Below are positions 25,750-36,083 of a DNA stretch of 64,000 nt, one piece after another (positions within the stretch are counted from its first letter, which is position 1; every line of letters starts with the position of its first letter). A program made the translations under genes and the position numbers. Under the pieces are notes generated by a model. That model was not told where the DNA came from, made no database searches, and was given only the letters and a program-made list of their open reading frames with translations. The DNA is from Streptomyces sp. NBC_00690 (GTDB lineage Bacteria; Actinomycetota; Actinomycetes; Streptomycetales; Streptomycetaceae): the NCBI RefSeq assembly GCF_036226685.1, contig NZ_CP109009.1, forward strand, positions 620,001 through 684,000, read 5' to 3'.

Positions 25750-27951
25750 GTGTTGGGAACCCTTCCCGAAGAATCCACCAGTTTCGTCGGACGGAACCGG
25801 GAGTTGTCCCGACTGAAACGGGCTCTTGCGCGCCACCGTCTCACCACGCTCGTCGGGAGCGGTGGCGTGGGCAAGTCCCGGCTCGCTCTGCGCGCCGCTC
25901 GACAAGCAGTCGAGTTGTTCCCCCACGGCGTGGCCTGGGCCGAATTGTCTCCCCTGGCCGGGGACAGGCTGCTCCTGGCGACCGTGTCGGACGCCTGCGA
26001 CCTCTCCGACCACACCCCTCGGATGCCCGTCGACGCACTCTGTGAATGGTTGGGCGACAAGCGGCTGCTCCTGGTGCTCGACTCCTGTGAGCACCTCCTC
26101 GCCTCCTGCCGGGCGCTCCTGGGAGACCTCCTGACGGCGGCCCCCGGTCTGACGGTGCTGACTACGAGCAGGCATCCACTGGACCTGGCGAACGAGCATG
26201 TGATCGAGGTCGTTCCCCTGTCGCCCGAGGGGCCCGACGCCCTCGAACTGTTCACCCAGCGCATGGCCACCGCGGCGGCCTCGGAGTCGGGCAGGCACTC
26301 CGCTTTCGGGCAGGCGCCCGCCCATTCGGATGACAAGGGCGGGCGGGACGATGACCCGGCGACCGGACCCCGCGCCGATGTCCAGCGGGCCGGTATCCAG
26401 TGGCCCGCGCCGGTCCCCCGTGGGTTCACGGTCGCCCAGATCTGTCGTCGCCTCGAAGGCATCCCGCTCGCCCTGGAACTGGCAGCGGCGCAAGCCGCGC
26501 GCACCAGCGTCGAGGAGATCGCTGGTCGCCTCACCTCCCGCTTCGATGTGCTGAAGGCCGGGGAGAGAGAGCGAGTGCGGCCGGAGCGCCACCGCACCAT
26601 GCGAACCACGATCGGATGGAGCCATGAGCTGTGCTCGCCCCGCGAGCGGCTGCTCTGGGCCCGGCTGACCGTCTTTCGCGGTGACTTCGACGCGGAGGCC
26701 GTTCGAGCGGTGTGCACAGGTGGGCCCGTCAGCGTCGAGGAGGTCGATCCGCTGCTCGACGGGTTAGTGGCCGCCTCCGTGGTCACGGTGGTCCGGGGAC
26801 CGCTGGGCAGTGGACTGCGCTACCGCATGCTGGACACTATCCGGGAGTACGGCGCCTCCTGGCTCCGCGCGCTCGGTGAGGATGCCGCCATGGCAGAGCG
26901 TCACGCCGAGCACTTCCTGGAGGTCGTGTGTGAAGCCCACGACCGATGGCTCGGGCCCGAACAGGCCCACTGGTACCGCACGATCGGCGAGGTCCACACG
27001 GACCTGTGCACCGCCGTCGACCACTTCCTGACCGTCTCACCGGCTCGCGCGGTACGTCTGGCCGGACGGGTGGGCTTCTTCTGGAGCTGCTGCGGCCACT
27101 TGCACGAAGCGCGTGACTATCTCGAACAGGCGTTGGCCGCGCATGGGACCGACGGGCCCGACCGGACGCAGGGCTTATGGGCCTTGGGATTCGCCGCAAC
27201 CCTCCAGGGCGACTACGCGACGGCCCAGCGCGTGGGCGATGAGTGCATGCTCGCCGCCCGGCTGGACCGGGCACGGGGGTACGGCACCGAAGGGACGCTC
27301 GCCGCCGCGTACCTCGGGGGGTTGATCGCCCTGCTGACAGGACGACCACTCGCGGCCGACGTACTGGCGGGGCACGCATTGGACGCGGCGGGGGGCGAGC
27401 CCTTCGACTCGCCGAACAGCCTGCGCTGTCATCTGGCTCAGGTCTTCGCCCTCACCGGGCTCGGTGAGCTGGCTCAGGCCCGCGAGAGGGCCCTGACACT
27501 ACGGCGGGGGTGCGTCGACCGCGGCGAGTCATGGACGCGTGCCTATCTCGACTACCAACTCAGCTTGATCGCCCTGTTCTCCGGCGATCCACCGGGTGCG
27601 GCGGAACACGCGCGGGCGATGTTGGAAGGGAAGCAGGGCATCGGCGACAGCTTCGGTATCGCCCTGGGGCTTGACCTGTTGGCGGCGGCTCTGGCCGCGG
27701 GAGGTGACGGGGAGCGCGCCGGGCTGGTGTACGGCACGGGCCAGGCGTTCTGGAGTACGGTCGGACACCCCCAACGGGGCACCCCCGAACTCCGCGCCGT
27801 ACGCGACGAGTGCGAGCAGACGGCACGGGCCCACGCGGGCGATTCGGCCTATGCGGCAGCCTTCCAGCGGGGCGCGAACATGGATTTGGCCACCGGGCTG
27901 AAGGAGGCGCTGGTCCCTCTTCCCGGCGGCCCTGGACCGGATCACCGTTGA
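25750..27951 (+). CDS. Large NB-ARC-type ATPase with TPR-like C-terminus
   Basis: A 733-residue protein from GTG 25750. The nucleotide-binding part starts STSFVGRNRELSRLKRAL, with Walker A TLVGSGGVGKSRLALRAARQ and Walker B KRLLLVLDSCEHLL; later RRLEGIPLALELAAAQAART is typical of NB-ARC regulators of the AfsR/LuxR kind. About 50 hydrophilic residues (near 175-225) interrupt the domain before that motif. The rest is a helical TPR-like array. Unlike AfsR or LAL regulators, no DNA-binding domain is present at either end, so it may act by protein contacts. The partner is unknown. Confidence 0.8.
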   Translation: MLGTLPEESTSFVGRNRELSRLKRALARHRLTTLVGSGGVGKSRLALRAARQAVELFPHGVAWAELSPLAGDRLLLATVSDACDLSDHTPRMPVDALCEWLGDKRLLLVLDSCEHLLASCRALLGDLLTAAPGLTVLTTSRHPLDLANEHVIEVVPLSPEGPDALELFTQRMATAAASESGRHSAFGQAPAHSDDKGGRDDDPATGPRADVQRAGIQWPAPVPRGFTVAQICRRLEGIPLALELAAAQAARTSVEEIAGRLTSRFDVLKAGERERVRPERHRTMRTTIGWSHELCSPRERLLWARLTVFRGDFDAEAVRAVCTGGPVSVEEVDPLLDGLVAASVVTVVRGPLGSGLRYRMLDTIREYGASWLRALGEDAAMAERHAEHFLEVVCEAHDRWLGPEQAHWYRTIGEVHTDLCTAVDHFLTVSPARAVRLAGRVGFFWSCCGHLHEARDYLEQALAAHGTDGPDRTQGLWALGFAATLQGDYATAQRVGDECMLAARLDRARGYGTEGTLAAAYLGGLIALLTGRPLAADVLAGHALDAAGGEPFDSPNSLRCHLAQVFALTGLGELAQARERALTLRRGCVDRGESWTRAYLDYQLSLIALFSGDPPGAAEHARAMLEGKQGIGDSFGIALGLDLLAAALAAGGDGERAGLVYGTGQAFWSTVGHPQRGTPELRAVRDECEQTARAHAGDSAYAAAFQRGANMDLATGLKEALVPLPGGPGPDHR

Positions 27952-27976
27952 GGAAGGGGGCGAGCCTCCTCCACAT

Positions 27977-28042
27977 CCGAAACCGATACCTATGCCGATA
28001 CCGGAACCGACGCCTATGCCTATGCCAATGCCAATGCCGAGC
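27977..28042. repeat. Eleven-unit hexamer array (CCNANN)
   Basis: Eleven consecutive six-base units keep C, C and A at fixed places, including two CCTATG and two CCAATG in a row. The array sits between the convergent ends of the ATPase gene and the LysR gene, outside both. On the minus strand it would encode alternating Gly-Ile, but no gene is supported there. It may be a simple-sequence expansion. Confidence 0.65.
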
Positions 28043-28132
28043 GATCTGCAGTGCTCGCCCCTCGCACTCGCTGTACGAGAGCGGCCGTGGTGAACGCGTC
28101 CTGGACGCGCCACTATCGGCAGCCGAGGGGGG

Positions 28133-29047
28133 TCAGTCTGCGGACAGTCCTGCCGCAGAGGCCACCAGGGCTTCCAGTACCGGACGGATGAGCGGGTGCG
28201 ACTCGGCCCCGCGCCGCACGGCGGCAAACACCCGCCGTCTGGCGGAAGGGCCCGAGACGGGGCGTACGACGACGTCCTTGAGCTCCATCCCCCGTAGCGC
28301 CGAGCGTGGCACCAAGGCGACCCCCGCGCCTGCCCCGGCAAGCGCCACCACGGCACGGAAGTCGTCGGAGGAGTGCAGCAGTCGGGGCGGGAATCCCGCC
28401 AGTTCGCAGGCGAGCAGCACCATGTCATGGCAGGGGTTGCCCGGGTAGGGGCCGATCCAGTCGTCCTCGGACAGATCGGCAAGAGCGATGCGTTGCTCCA
28501 GGGCGAGGGGGTGGACGGCATGGAGCACCGCGTCGAACGGCTCCGCGTAGAGCGGGACCCGCCACAGCCGTGGATCGTCAGCGCCGGGCGCCCCTCGGTA
28601 CTCCACCGCGACGGCGATGTCCGCCTCGCCATCGAGGACCAGCGGCAAGCTCTCATCGCCTTCGGCATCCCGGACGCGCACCCTGATGTCGCCGTGACCA
28701 GAGCTGAGCAATCCGAGGGCGGGCGCCACCACCTCCGCTATTCCCGTCGCGAACGCAGCCATCGTCACCTCGCCAGCGGCCCCGCCCGCGTACGCGGCGA
28801 GCTCCGCTTCGGCCCGCTCCAATTGGGCGAGAACGGCATGGGTGTGGTTCAGGAGGATCTCCCCGGCCGCCGTCAGGCGAGCCCCTTTGCCACTGCGCAT
28901 CACCAAGGAGTGGCCGGTCTCCTGCTCCAGGGCGTTGAGCTGCTGGGAGACGGCGGACGGGGTCAGATAGAGCGCGGAGGCCGCTGCGGTCACCGTACGG
29001 TGGTCCGCGACGGCCCGGAGTATGCGCAGCCGCCGGGGATCGATCAC
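28133..29047 (-). CDS. LysR-family transcriptional regulator
   Basis: A 304-residue protein from ATG 29047. The N-terminal winged helix is canonical: LRAVADHRTVTAAASALYLT followed by PSAVSQQLNALEQETG. The C-terminal substrate-binding domain (about residues 90-295) has the periplasmic-binding-like fold with EADIAVAV and GAGAGVALVPRSAL. It is read in the same direction as, and lies just downstream of, the kbl gene. It may respond to a threonine or glycine metabolite, though this is inferred from position only. Confidence 0.9.
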   Translation of the reverse strand: MIDPRRLRILRAVADHRTVTAAASALYLTPSAVSQQLNALEQETGHSLVMRSGKGARLTAAGEILLNHTHAVLAQLERAEAELAAYAGGAAGEVTMAAFATGIAEVVAPALGLLSSGHGDIRVRVRDAEGDESLPLVLDGEADIAVAVEYRGAPGADDPRLWRVPLYAEPFDAVLHAVHPLALEQRIALADLSEDDWIGPYPGNPCHDMVLLACELAGFPPRLLHSSDDFRAVVALAGAGAGVALVPRSALRGMELKDVVVRPVSGPSARRRVFAAVRRGAESHPLIRPVLEALVASAAGLSAD

Positions 29048-29129
29048 TCGGCCATCCTGCCAGCCGGAACAAATCGCACCCCGCCCGGCCCCGGCCCGGT
29101 GCCGTGAAGGGCCTCACCTGCTACTGCTC

Positions 29130-30332
29130 TCAAGCGCCGAACTCTCCCTGCCGCTCCTTCAACACCCGTCGGGCGTCGATGAAGGCGGCGACGACGCGCT
29201 GCACGTCCTCGGTGGAATGCGCGGCCGAGAGCTGGACCCGGATCCTGGCCTGGCCCAACGGAACGACCGGGTAGGAGAACCCGACGACATAGACACCACG
29301 CTGAAGGAGCAACTCGGCCATCCGACCGGCCTCGGCGGCGTCCCCGATCATGACGGGTGCGATGGGATGGTCCCCGGGGAGCACGTCGAACCCCGCGTCG
29401 GTCATCGCCGTCCGGAACAGGATGGTGTTCCGGTTCAGGTCCGCCCGTAGATCGCCGGCCGATTCCAGGAGATCGAGCACCTTGAGGGAGGCGGCGGCGA
29501 TCACAGGAGCAAGGGAGTTGGAGAACAGATACGGGCGCGAGCGCTGGCGCAGGAGGGCCACGATCTCCGTGCGCGCGGCGACGTATCCCCCGGACGCCCC
29601 ACCGAGGGCCTTGCCGAGGGTTCCCGTGATGATGTCGATCCGGTCCATCACTCCGGCCAGCTCCGGTGTGCCCCGACCCGTGGGGCCGACGAAGCCCACG
29701 GCGTGGGAGTCGTCGACCATCACCATCGCGTCATAGCGGTCGGCGAGGTCGCAGATCTCGCGCAAGGGTGCGACATAGCCGTCCATCGAGAAGACCCCGT
29801 CGGTGACGATGAGTCGACGGCGGGCGTCCTGGGTGTCCTTGAGCTGCTGCTCCAGATCGTGGAGATCGCGGTTGGCGTAACGGTGGCGGCGTGCCTTCGA
29901 CAGTCGGATGCCATCGATGATGGACGCGTGGTTGAGCGCGTCGGAGATCACTGCGTCCTCAGGGCCGAGCAGCGTCTCGAAGACGCCTCCGTTGGCATCG
30001 AAGCAGGACGAGTAGAGGATCGTGTCCTCCTGCCCGAGGAACGTCGACAGTCTGGCCTCCAGTTCCTTGTGGACGTCCTGGGTGCCACAGATGAACCGTA
30101 CGGATGCCATGCCGTAGCCCCAGCGGTCCAGGGCCTCCTGGGCGGCGGTGATGACTTCCGGATGGTCGGCGAGGCCGAGGTAGTTGTTGGCACAGAAGTT
30201 GAGCACCTCACCGGAGGCGACGGAGACCGTGGCGCCCTGGGGCGTGCCGATGACTCGTTCAGGCTTGTGGAGGCCCGCATCGCGGATTTCCTCCAGGGTG
30301 GCGCGGAGTTGGTCGCGGACGGACTCGTACAT
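29130..30332 (-). CDS. kbl: Glycine C-acetyltransferase (2-amino-3-ketobutyrate CoA ligase)
   Basis: A 400-residue PLP enzyme of the alpha-oxoamine synthase family. It splits 2-amino-3-oxobutyrate with CoA into glycine and acetyl-CoA, the second step of threonine catabolism. Start ATG 30332 ([20 protein letters not shown]). Conserved stretches include [18 protein letters not shown], the PLP-related [18 protein letters not shown] and the cofactor-lysine loop [16 protein letters not shown]. The length is normal for the family. The preceding gene, tdh, supplies its unstable substrate. Confidence 0.95.
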   Translation of the reverse strand: MYESVRDQLRATLEEIRDAGLHKPERVIGTPQGATVSVASGEVLNFCANNYLGLADHPEVITAAQEALDRWGYGMASVRFICGTQDVHKELEARLSTFLGQEDTILYSSCFDANGGVFETLLGPEDAVISDALNHASIIDGIRLSKARRHRYANRDLHDLEQQLKDTQDARRRLIVTDGVFSMDGYVAPLREICDLADRYDAMVMVDDSHAVGFVGPTGRGTPELAGVMDRIDIITGTLGKALGGASGGYVAARTEIVALLRQRSRPYLFSNSLAPVIAAASLKVLDLLESAGDLRADLNRNTILFRTAMTDAGFDVLPGDHPIAPVMIGDAAEAGRMAELLLQRGVYVVGFSYPVVPLGQARIRVQLSAAHSTEDVQRVVAAFIDARRVLKERQGEFGA

Positions 30333-30511
30333 CGCAAGGCTCCCTGTCGGGGGTGGCGGAGGTGGTGAGAAGTGTCTGAGGTGTGAACGGGCGGGCCAGC
30401 CCTGGTGTCGGGACACTCACGGGAGGGTCACCGGCAGGGCGATCGGACGGTCTCACAGGCGGGACCACGGTGGAGTGGGGCCGGTGGAGTGGGGCCGGCG
30501 GATCGGTCCGG

Positions 30512-31540
30512 CTACGCCGCCCAGTTGAGGATGATCTTCCCGCTGCGGGCGGTGGCCGCCTCGTCGAAGGCGGCCTCGTGGTCCCGGAAGTCATAGCTAC
30601 CGGTGATCACGGGGCTGAGGTCGAGTCCGGCTTCGAGCAGGACCGTCATCGCGTACCACGTCTCGTACATCTCACGTCCGTAGATGCCCTTGACCGTGAT
30701 CATCGAAGTGACGATCTTCGACCAGTCGACGGCGAACTCGTCCGCCGGAAGCCCGAGCATGGCTATTCGGCCGCCGTGTGTCATGTTGTCCACCATGTCG
30801 CGCATTGCGGCGGGGCGGCCGGACATCTCCAGGCCGATGTCGAAGCCCTCCTTCAGCCCGAGCAGGCGCTGTGCCTCAGCGATGTCGTGATCCGAGACGT
30901 TCAGAGCGAGGGTCGCACCGGCCTTGCGGGCGAGCTCCAAACGGGACTCGCTGACATCGGTGATCACCACATTGCGAGCTCCGGCATGTCGAGCGACCGC
31001 TGCCGCCATGATCCCGATCGGTCCCGCACCGGTGATCAGCACGTCTTCGCCAACGAGGGGGAAACTCAGGGCCGTATGCACGGCGTTGCCGAAGGGATCG
31101 AAGATCGCGGCGATGTCCAGGTCGACCTCGGTACGGTGCACCCAGACATTGGAGGCAGGCAGGGCCACGTACTCGGCGAACGCACCGTCGCGCCCCACGC
31201 CGAGCCCCACGGTGCTTCGGCAGAGATGACGTCGGCCGGCCAGACAGTTGCGGCACCTGCCGCAGACGAGGTGTCCTTCGCCGCTCACCGTGTCACCGAC
31301 CGCGATGTCCCGGACGTCGGGGCCGATGGCTGCGACCTCTCCCACGAACTCGTGGCCCAACACCCTCGGAGTGCTGACCGCCTGTCGGGCCCACGAGTCC
31401 CAGGAACGAATGTGCAGGTCGGTTCCACAGATCCCGGTCCGCAGCACTCTGATCAGAACGTCGCCAGGCCCTGTCTCCGGCTCCGGGACGTCCATGAGCC
31501 ACAGTCCCGGCTCCGCATGGTGCTTGACGAGTGCCTTCAT
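30512..31540 (-). CDS. tdh: L-threonine 3-dehydrogenase
   Basis: A 342-residue zinc medium-chain dehydrogenase oxidising L-threonine to 2-amino-3-oxobutyrate with NAD+. Catalytic zinc ligands lie in GICGTDLHI and GHEFVGEV, and structural zinc cysteines in [15 protein letters not shown]. The NAD-binding fold has [20 protein letters not shown]. It ends [20 protein letters not shown] as in characterised Tdh. It precedes kbl in the same direction with a 179-base gap. An IS5-family element inserted about 150 bases upstream of its start may affect its promoter. Confidence 0.94.
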   Translation of the reverse strand: MKALVKHHAEPGLWLMDVPEPETGPGDVLIRVLRTGICGTDLHIRSWDSWARQAVSTPRVLGHEFVGEVAAIGPDVRDIAVGDTVSGEGHLVCGRCRNCLAGRRHLCRSTVGLGVGRDGAFAEYVALPASNVWVHRTEVDLDIAAIFDPFGNAVHTALSFPLVGEDVLITGAGPIGIMAAAVARHAGARNVVITDVSESRLELARKAGATLALNVSDHDIAEAQRLLGLKEGFDIGLEMSGRPAAMRDMVDNMTHGGRIAMLGLPADEFAVDWSKIVTSMITVKGIYGREMYETWYAMTVLLEAGLDLSPVITGSYDFRDHEAAFDEAATARSGKIILNWAA

Positions 31541-31688
31541 GACTGCGGCTCCAGAGGGTGGTACCGATACGGCAGGAATGTGGTGCAGAGGAAAGTCCGC
31601 TGGGCCGCCCGAACGCCAGACTCGCTTCCTGGTGACCGGGACCCAATCTGCCCAGGTCAGCAGAGGGAGTCCAGCGAGGATTTCTTAA

Positions 31689-32545
31689 GGCGCCATCTCA
31701 TTTGGTGCGTTGGGTAGGCTGTCGGTCGTGGCGGGCATTGTTGAGCGGCTGGTGCCGGATGAGTTGTGGGTACTGTTCCAACGGGTGGTGCCGGAAGCGC
31801 CGTCGCGGCCTCAGGGTGGTGGTCGGCGCCGGCACGGTGACCGGGAAGTGCTCGCCGCGATCGTGTTCGTGGCCACGTCGGGCTGCACCTGGCAACAGTT
31901 GCCGACGGCGTCGTTCGGGCCGTCGGGGGCGACAGCTCACCGACGGTTCACCGAGTGGAGCAAGGCGCGGGTGTGGGCCAGGCTCCACCGCCTGGTCCTT
32001 GACGAGCTCGGCGCTCGCGGTGAACTGGACTGGTCCCGCTGTGCGATCGACTCGGTAAACATGCGGGCCCTGAAAAGGGGGACCTGACGGGTCCGAATCC
32101 TGTTGACCGGGGCAAGTTCGGGTCGAAGATTCACTTGATCACGGAGCGGACCGGTCTGCCCCTTTCTGTCGGAATCTCGGGGGCGAACCTGCACGACAGC
32201 CAGGCTCTTGAGCCCCTCGTCCGCGGGATTCCGCCCATCCGGTCGCGCCGCGGCCGCCGACGGCGTAGGCCCGGCAAGCTCCACGCGGACAAGGGCTACG
32301 ACTATGCCCACCTGCGGAGATGGTTACGCGGACGTGGTATCAAGCACCGCATAGCCCGTAGGGGCATCGAGTCCTCGCAGCGACTGGGCCGCCACCGCTG
32401 GACCATCGAACGCACCATGGCCTGGCTCGCCGGCTGCCGTCGCCTCCACCGCCGCTACGAACGCAAAGCCGACCACTTCCTCGCCTTCACCAGCATCGCC
32501 TGCACCCTCATCTGCTACCGCAGACTCACCAAATGAGATGTCTTC
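31689..32545 (+). mobile_element. IS5-family insertion sequence, 857 bp
   Basis: The imperfect terminal inverted repeats share CATCTCATTTGGTG (31694-31707 and, inverted, 32527-32540). The outermost bases are GGCGCC and GTCTTC, flanked on both sides by TAA, a likely 3-bp target duplication (31686-31688, 32546-32548). The transposase is split over two frames with a slippery run. The element looks complete and possibly active. It sits between tdh and a conserved hypothetical gene. Confidence 0.85.
31728..32536 (+). CDS. IS5-family transposase made by -1 frameshift
   Basis: The first frame runs from GTG 31728 (VAGIVERLVPDELWVLFQRV) and stops at 32087. It contains the helix-turn-helix-like DUF4096-type domain and the first catalytic Asp in DWSRCAIDSVNMRALK. 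At AAAAGGGGG (32073-32081) a -1 shift continues as RGDLTGPNPVDRGKFGSKIH into the second frame. That frame carries KLHADKGYDYAHLRRWLRGR (second Asp) and RHRWTIERTMAWLAGCRRLH (Glu), ending inside the right repeat. Programmed frameshifting at such a site is known for this IS group. Confidence 0.85.
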
Positions 32546-32548
32546 TAA

Positions 32549-32889
32549 GCAGGGCAACAGCGGAGCTTCACACGTCAGCGTGCGGACACGGACCGCGCGG
32601 GGATCCGAGCACGCCGGTACGCCCTCCTCCGAGCCCGGAATGCGGTGGTCTGCCGGCTGACCCGTCGGCGCCGCCGAAGCGCAGGGCCCGGCACACCTGG
32701 GCCCGACACTCCACAGGAAGGAAAGGTGACGTACGGCGACAACTCTTCATCCATGGGTTACGACTGAACTACGTGCGATACGGCGGGCCCAAGAAGCACT
32801 CCTCGTCCTGTGACCGGCTACGGGGAGGGATTTTCGATTTGTGCCGCACATCGGTCGCGTATCCGGCCCCGCAGTGCGAGCCTGGGAGG
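32549..32889. other. Intergenic region right of the IS, no gene recognised
   Basis: About 340 bases between the IS5 element and the next gene. No frame has both a ribosome site and coding bias. It probably represents the original upstream region of tdh or of the following gene, split by the insertion. Confidence 0.4.
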
Positions 32890-33180
32890 ATGAGCTGGGC
32901 ATCGTGGACGACCACGGGGGTGTATTCCGGGCGTGGTGGCGTGCTCACCCAGGAGGTGGGCATTCTGACCGGCGACCTGACCGTGCATACGACCTGGGCA
33001 GGCGATGAAGCCCGCGTGGCCGTGCAGTACAGCGGGGCATCCGACTGGTTCACCATGGCCGGCAGCCCCCTGCCGTGTGAGTCCGAGGAGGACAGCCGCG
33101 CGCTCCATCAAGCGGTGGTGCAGGCGGTCGCGACCGGGGGCGGCGCCTCGGTACCGCCCATCCCCCACCACACGGTCTAG
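32890..33180 (+). CDS. Conserved hypothetical protein
   Basis: A 96-residue protein from ATG 32890. It reads MSWASWTTTGVYSGRGGVLT then GDLTVHTTWAGDEARVAVQY, YSGASDWFTMAGSPLPCESE and ends ATGGGASVPPIPHHTV. I recall similar short proteins beginning MSWASWTT in other Streptomyces, but know no function. The purine-rich GGGAGG abuts the ATG, closer than usual for a ribosome site, so the exact start is not certain. Confidence 0.6.
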   Translation: MSWASWTTTGVYSGRGGVLTQEVGILTGDLTVHTTWAGDEARVAVQYSGASDWFTMAGSPLPCESEEDSRALHQAVVQAVATGGGASVPPIPHHTV

Positions 33181-33449
33181 CTGTACTGACCACGAACGAC
33201 GCTCGCGTGCCCTGCCCCGATCCTTGGTGTGCTCGACGACCACGAACCTTCGCACCGACACCTCGCTGTTTGCGGCAACGGGCGCTGCCGCACGCTCGCA
33301 GTCGAGCGCAACGGGCGGCACCGTCTCTCCTCCGCGCGCAGGGTGGGCACAGGGCTCACCTCGCTGACCCGGCAGTCCCTGCCAGTCGATCGACGAGTGC
33401 GCGCCCCCTCACGTTGGCCCCGCCTTCCGGTGAAGCTGAAGGCCGCCGC

Positions 33450-34607
33450 TCACCGCGCTTCCCCATCCCCGACGGGAGGTTCGCAGACCCTGGAAAGGGC
33501 CAGCGATCGAAGACTCTGGCATCGAATTCTCCGGCGGACTGTATGGCGACCCTTGTACCTCGACCCCCAGTCCGTCAGTTCGCATCCCGGCTCGCGAACG
33601 AGCCGGGTTTCCGGTGCGAACGGCCCGCCTGGGCAACCCCCTCGACCGCCGTTGGCGGACAACATCGCCGTGGGCGCGTCTTCTTGCTGCTCGCCCAGGA
33701 ATACCGGCAGGTCAGTGAGCTCGTCGCCCACGTTGCCACCACACCCGGTCTCGGCACCAGGTACCGACTGCCGATCGGGAAGCCCTCCCTCGCCCGTGGC
33801 ACGGGCTTCTCGTAGCGCCTGGGCCAGGTGGGTGCGGTACCACTGGATCTCGTCCCGATGGACGGCGAGCGCAAGCCCCTCGACCAGCCCCTGGGCCGCC
33901 GTACTCCTGGAACGGCCAGCGATCGGACCGGGCCGCAGACGGTGCAGGCGAGCCCGCTCGGCCGGGTCGGGCACCATCTCCGTCAGAACGCTCTCGTCGA
34001 GTGCCGAACTGACGGCCGCAGCTCGCCGCCATGGGTCGTCGGTGCTCCTGAGCAACAGCCCGAGTCGTCGTCCCCGCCAGTTGCGAGGGCGTCGGTCCTC
34101 GCCCGACTCCAGCATGGACCGCAGCTCCCGTGGTGTTCTTCCACTGAGCAGCGCCGGGTGGTCCTGCGCGAAGTCCTTCAACTCCTCGGCGAGGTACAGC
34201 CAGACGACCATGCGGTATCGATTGAGGGAGAACCGAACCGGGACGACGTGTCCGGTGCGAGCAAGCCGAGCGAAGCGCGCGGGGCTGATGGAGAGCATCC
34301 GGGCGCCCTCGATCATGCCGACGGTCCGCACCCGCTCCCGCAGGGCCGGGAGCCCAGCACCATCGCGCAACCGCTCGATCTCTTGGGGCGCGAAGCCCCG
34401 ACGACCGCCAACCGATTCATTTGTCGCGCGGACGTATCCGAGCTGAACGGCCAACTCAAGCTCATGGCGCTTCAGCTCCAACAGGGCAGCGGCCTTGTCG
34501 AACCCCACTACGTCGCCGAAGCGGCGATCCCTGCCGGGTGGTCCCATCGAACTGCGCTTCGACGGGACGGTGACGGCCGGCTGAACCGGTGATGCACAAC
34601 GCTCCAT
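33450..34607 (-). CDS. DUF6397 family protein
   Basis: A 385-residue protein from ATG 34607 with GGGGGAG at a good distance. The N-terminal half contains DVVGFDKAAALLELKRHELE and TVGMIEGARMLSISPARFAR, two helix-turn-helix-like segments, then VPVRFSLNRYRMVVWLYLAE and RPRNWRGRRLGLLLRSTDDP. This matches the Streptomyces family DUF6397 as I remember it; the function is unknown. The last 120 residues look variable and low in conservation. It is downstream of the roadblock gene in the same direction. Confidence 0.7.
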   Translation of the reverse strand: MERCASPVQPAVTVPSKRSSMGPPGRDRRFGDVVGFDKAAALLELKRHELELAVQLGYVRATNESVGGRRGFAPQEIERLRDGAGLPALRERVRTVGMIEGARMLSISPARFARLARTGHVVPVRFSLNRYRMVVWLYLAEELKDFAQDHPALLSGRTPRELRSMLESGEDRRPRNWRGRRLGLLLRSTDDPWRRAAAVSSALDESVLTEMVPDPAERARLHRLRPGPIAGRSRSTAAQGLVEGLALAVHRDEIQWYRTHLAQALREARATGEGGLPDRQSVPGAETGCGGNVGDELTDLPVFLGEQQEDAPTAMLSANGGRGGCPGGPFAPETRLVREPGCELTDWGSRYKGRHTVRRRIRCQSLRSLALSRVCEPPVGDGEAR

Positions 34608-34750
34608 ACTGATCTCCCCCGTGAGTTGTTCAAACCCTCGGTTTCGACCATAGCCAGGATGCGCGCCGCCCGTTCCAGCCTGTGGATAACCTCGTCGGTG
34701 CCTGTTGAGCGGGAGATCAGCCCTTGGCTGAAGCCAGATGTACCCGCAGG

Positions 34751-35155
34751 TCAGGAGCTGCGCACTCCCGGTTGCCTCGCCTCGACGCTCAGATGCTCAC
34801 CCACCCGGTTGACCAGCAGGGTCATCTCGTACGCTATCTGCCCGACGTCGGCTTCCGCCTCGCTCAGCACGCAGAGACAACTGCCTTCCCCGGCAGCCGT
34901 CACGAAGAGCAGCGCTTCGTCGAACTCGACCATCGTCTGACGAGCTCTGCCCGCGCGAAAATGGCGTCCCGAGCCACGAGCCAGGGAGTGCAGCCCCGAA
35001 GAGACTGCCGCCAGATGCTCGGCGTCCTCGCGCGCCAACTCCGTACTCGCCCCGGTCACCAGGCCATCGTTGGATAGCACCAGTGCATGCCTGATGTGCT
35101 CGATCCGCTTGGTCAGATCGTCGAGCAGCCAGTCAAGTCCCTTGTCCAGCGGCAT
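34751..35155 (-). CDS. Roadblock/LC7 domain protein
   Basis: A 134-residue protein starting at ATG 35155 behind GGGAGGG. It has the roadblock/LC7 core: LDWLLDDLTKRIEHIRHALV, LSNDGLVTGASTELAREDAE and FVTAAGEGSCLCVLSEAEAD. In Streptomyces, roadblock proteins usually work in conservons (cvnA-D) beside a sensor kinase and a small GTPase. Here it is an orphan, with none of the partners nearby. It may regulate an unlinked GTPase. Confidence 0.88.
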   Translation of the reverse strand: MPLDKGLDWLLDDLTKRIEHIRHALVLSNDGLVTGASTELAREDAEHLAAVSSGLHSLARGSGRHFRAGRARQTMVEFDEALLFVTAAGEGSCLCVLSEAEADVGQIAYEMTLLVNRVGEHLSVEARQPGVRSS

Positions 35156-36083
35156 GGTGGTCCCTCCCCGCTCATATGTTCCCCGTGTGCGCGTAAGCCT
35201 TTCGTACACCGGACGACAGGGCAAGGTGTAACTAGCGCATCGAATCGCGGAGCACCACTGTGTACATTCGGCAGGCATATTCAGACAGCCGCACCGGATG
35301 GATCCGCAGCCGAATCCCGACCGGTTCACGCTGCGGCCCGAGCGTTCGGCTGCACCCTCAAGTCTGAGGCAGGGCCTGGAGGATGCCTCCACACAACGGG
35401 CGTGCCGGAAATGAACCGTCATGATGAGAAAGAGATGTGGCCCATGGGGCAGAAGACTTGAGAGAGTGAATCGTATCGCTTGCCATCTTCAACTTCTATC
35501 CATATATCTCTCCGTTAATACCAAGAAGTGAAGCCGAAGAATCGGTAGCGGGTACTCCTCACGCAACCGTCGGTACGATTTCGCCCACATCACCTTCACG
35601 ACGCGCGGATCAGTCAATCCACGAGATAGCCCACCCCCGTTCCTCCAGGAGTCAGTCGTGCGGAATGGCTCGACTGAACTCACCACTCGCTCTGGCCCGT
35701 TGACCACTCGACGGTATCTGACTCTTCAGTAACCCCCGGGGGCGTACGGCGGACCCTCCTGGAAGGCATGCCTCGGGCACCCACACCGAGTGAACCCTTC
35801 CTCTCTCTCGACGAGCTCCGGCTTGTCCATGGACGGCTCTCGATCGGGTACGGCTTCTGCTGGAACGGAGCAGGTGAGGAAGATCTGAAACGCGGGCAGC
35901 AGCACATCGAAATACGAGCAGATCCGCACCTCCGGCCTTGCATTCAACGATGGGCGACATGACTGGGTCGCGAGAATGAAGTTGTCACCCAGCCCTCCCC
36001 TGAACCAAAGGTCTAGACATCCACCCAGGACCTCGCGGGAAAAACCCTTGGGAAGCCGCGCCGGGAGATGCAGAGAATGAACC
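35156..36083. other. Long lower-GC intergenic region, no gene recognised
   Basis: Over 900 bases of reduced GC between the divergent roadblock and GNAT genes. Frames on both strands (for example a minus-strand frame about 35726-36211) lack a ribosome site and GC-rich third positions, and none resembles a family I know. The base composition hints at acquired or decayed DNA. Confidence 0.4.

Noticed and set aside
27529..28668. Minus-strand frame with a Gly-Ile repeat across the hexamer array
   Set aside because: It overlaps the ATPase gene and the LysR gene in the wrong frame; the repeat comes from the DNA array, not from a protein.
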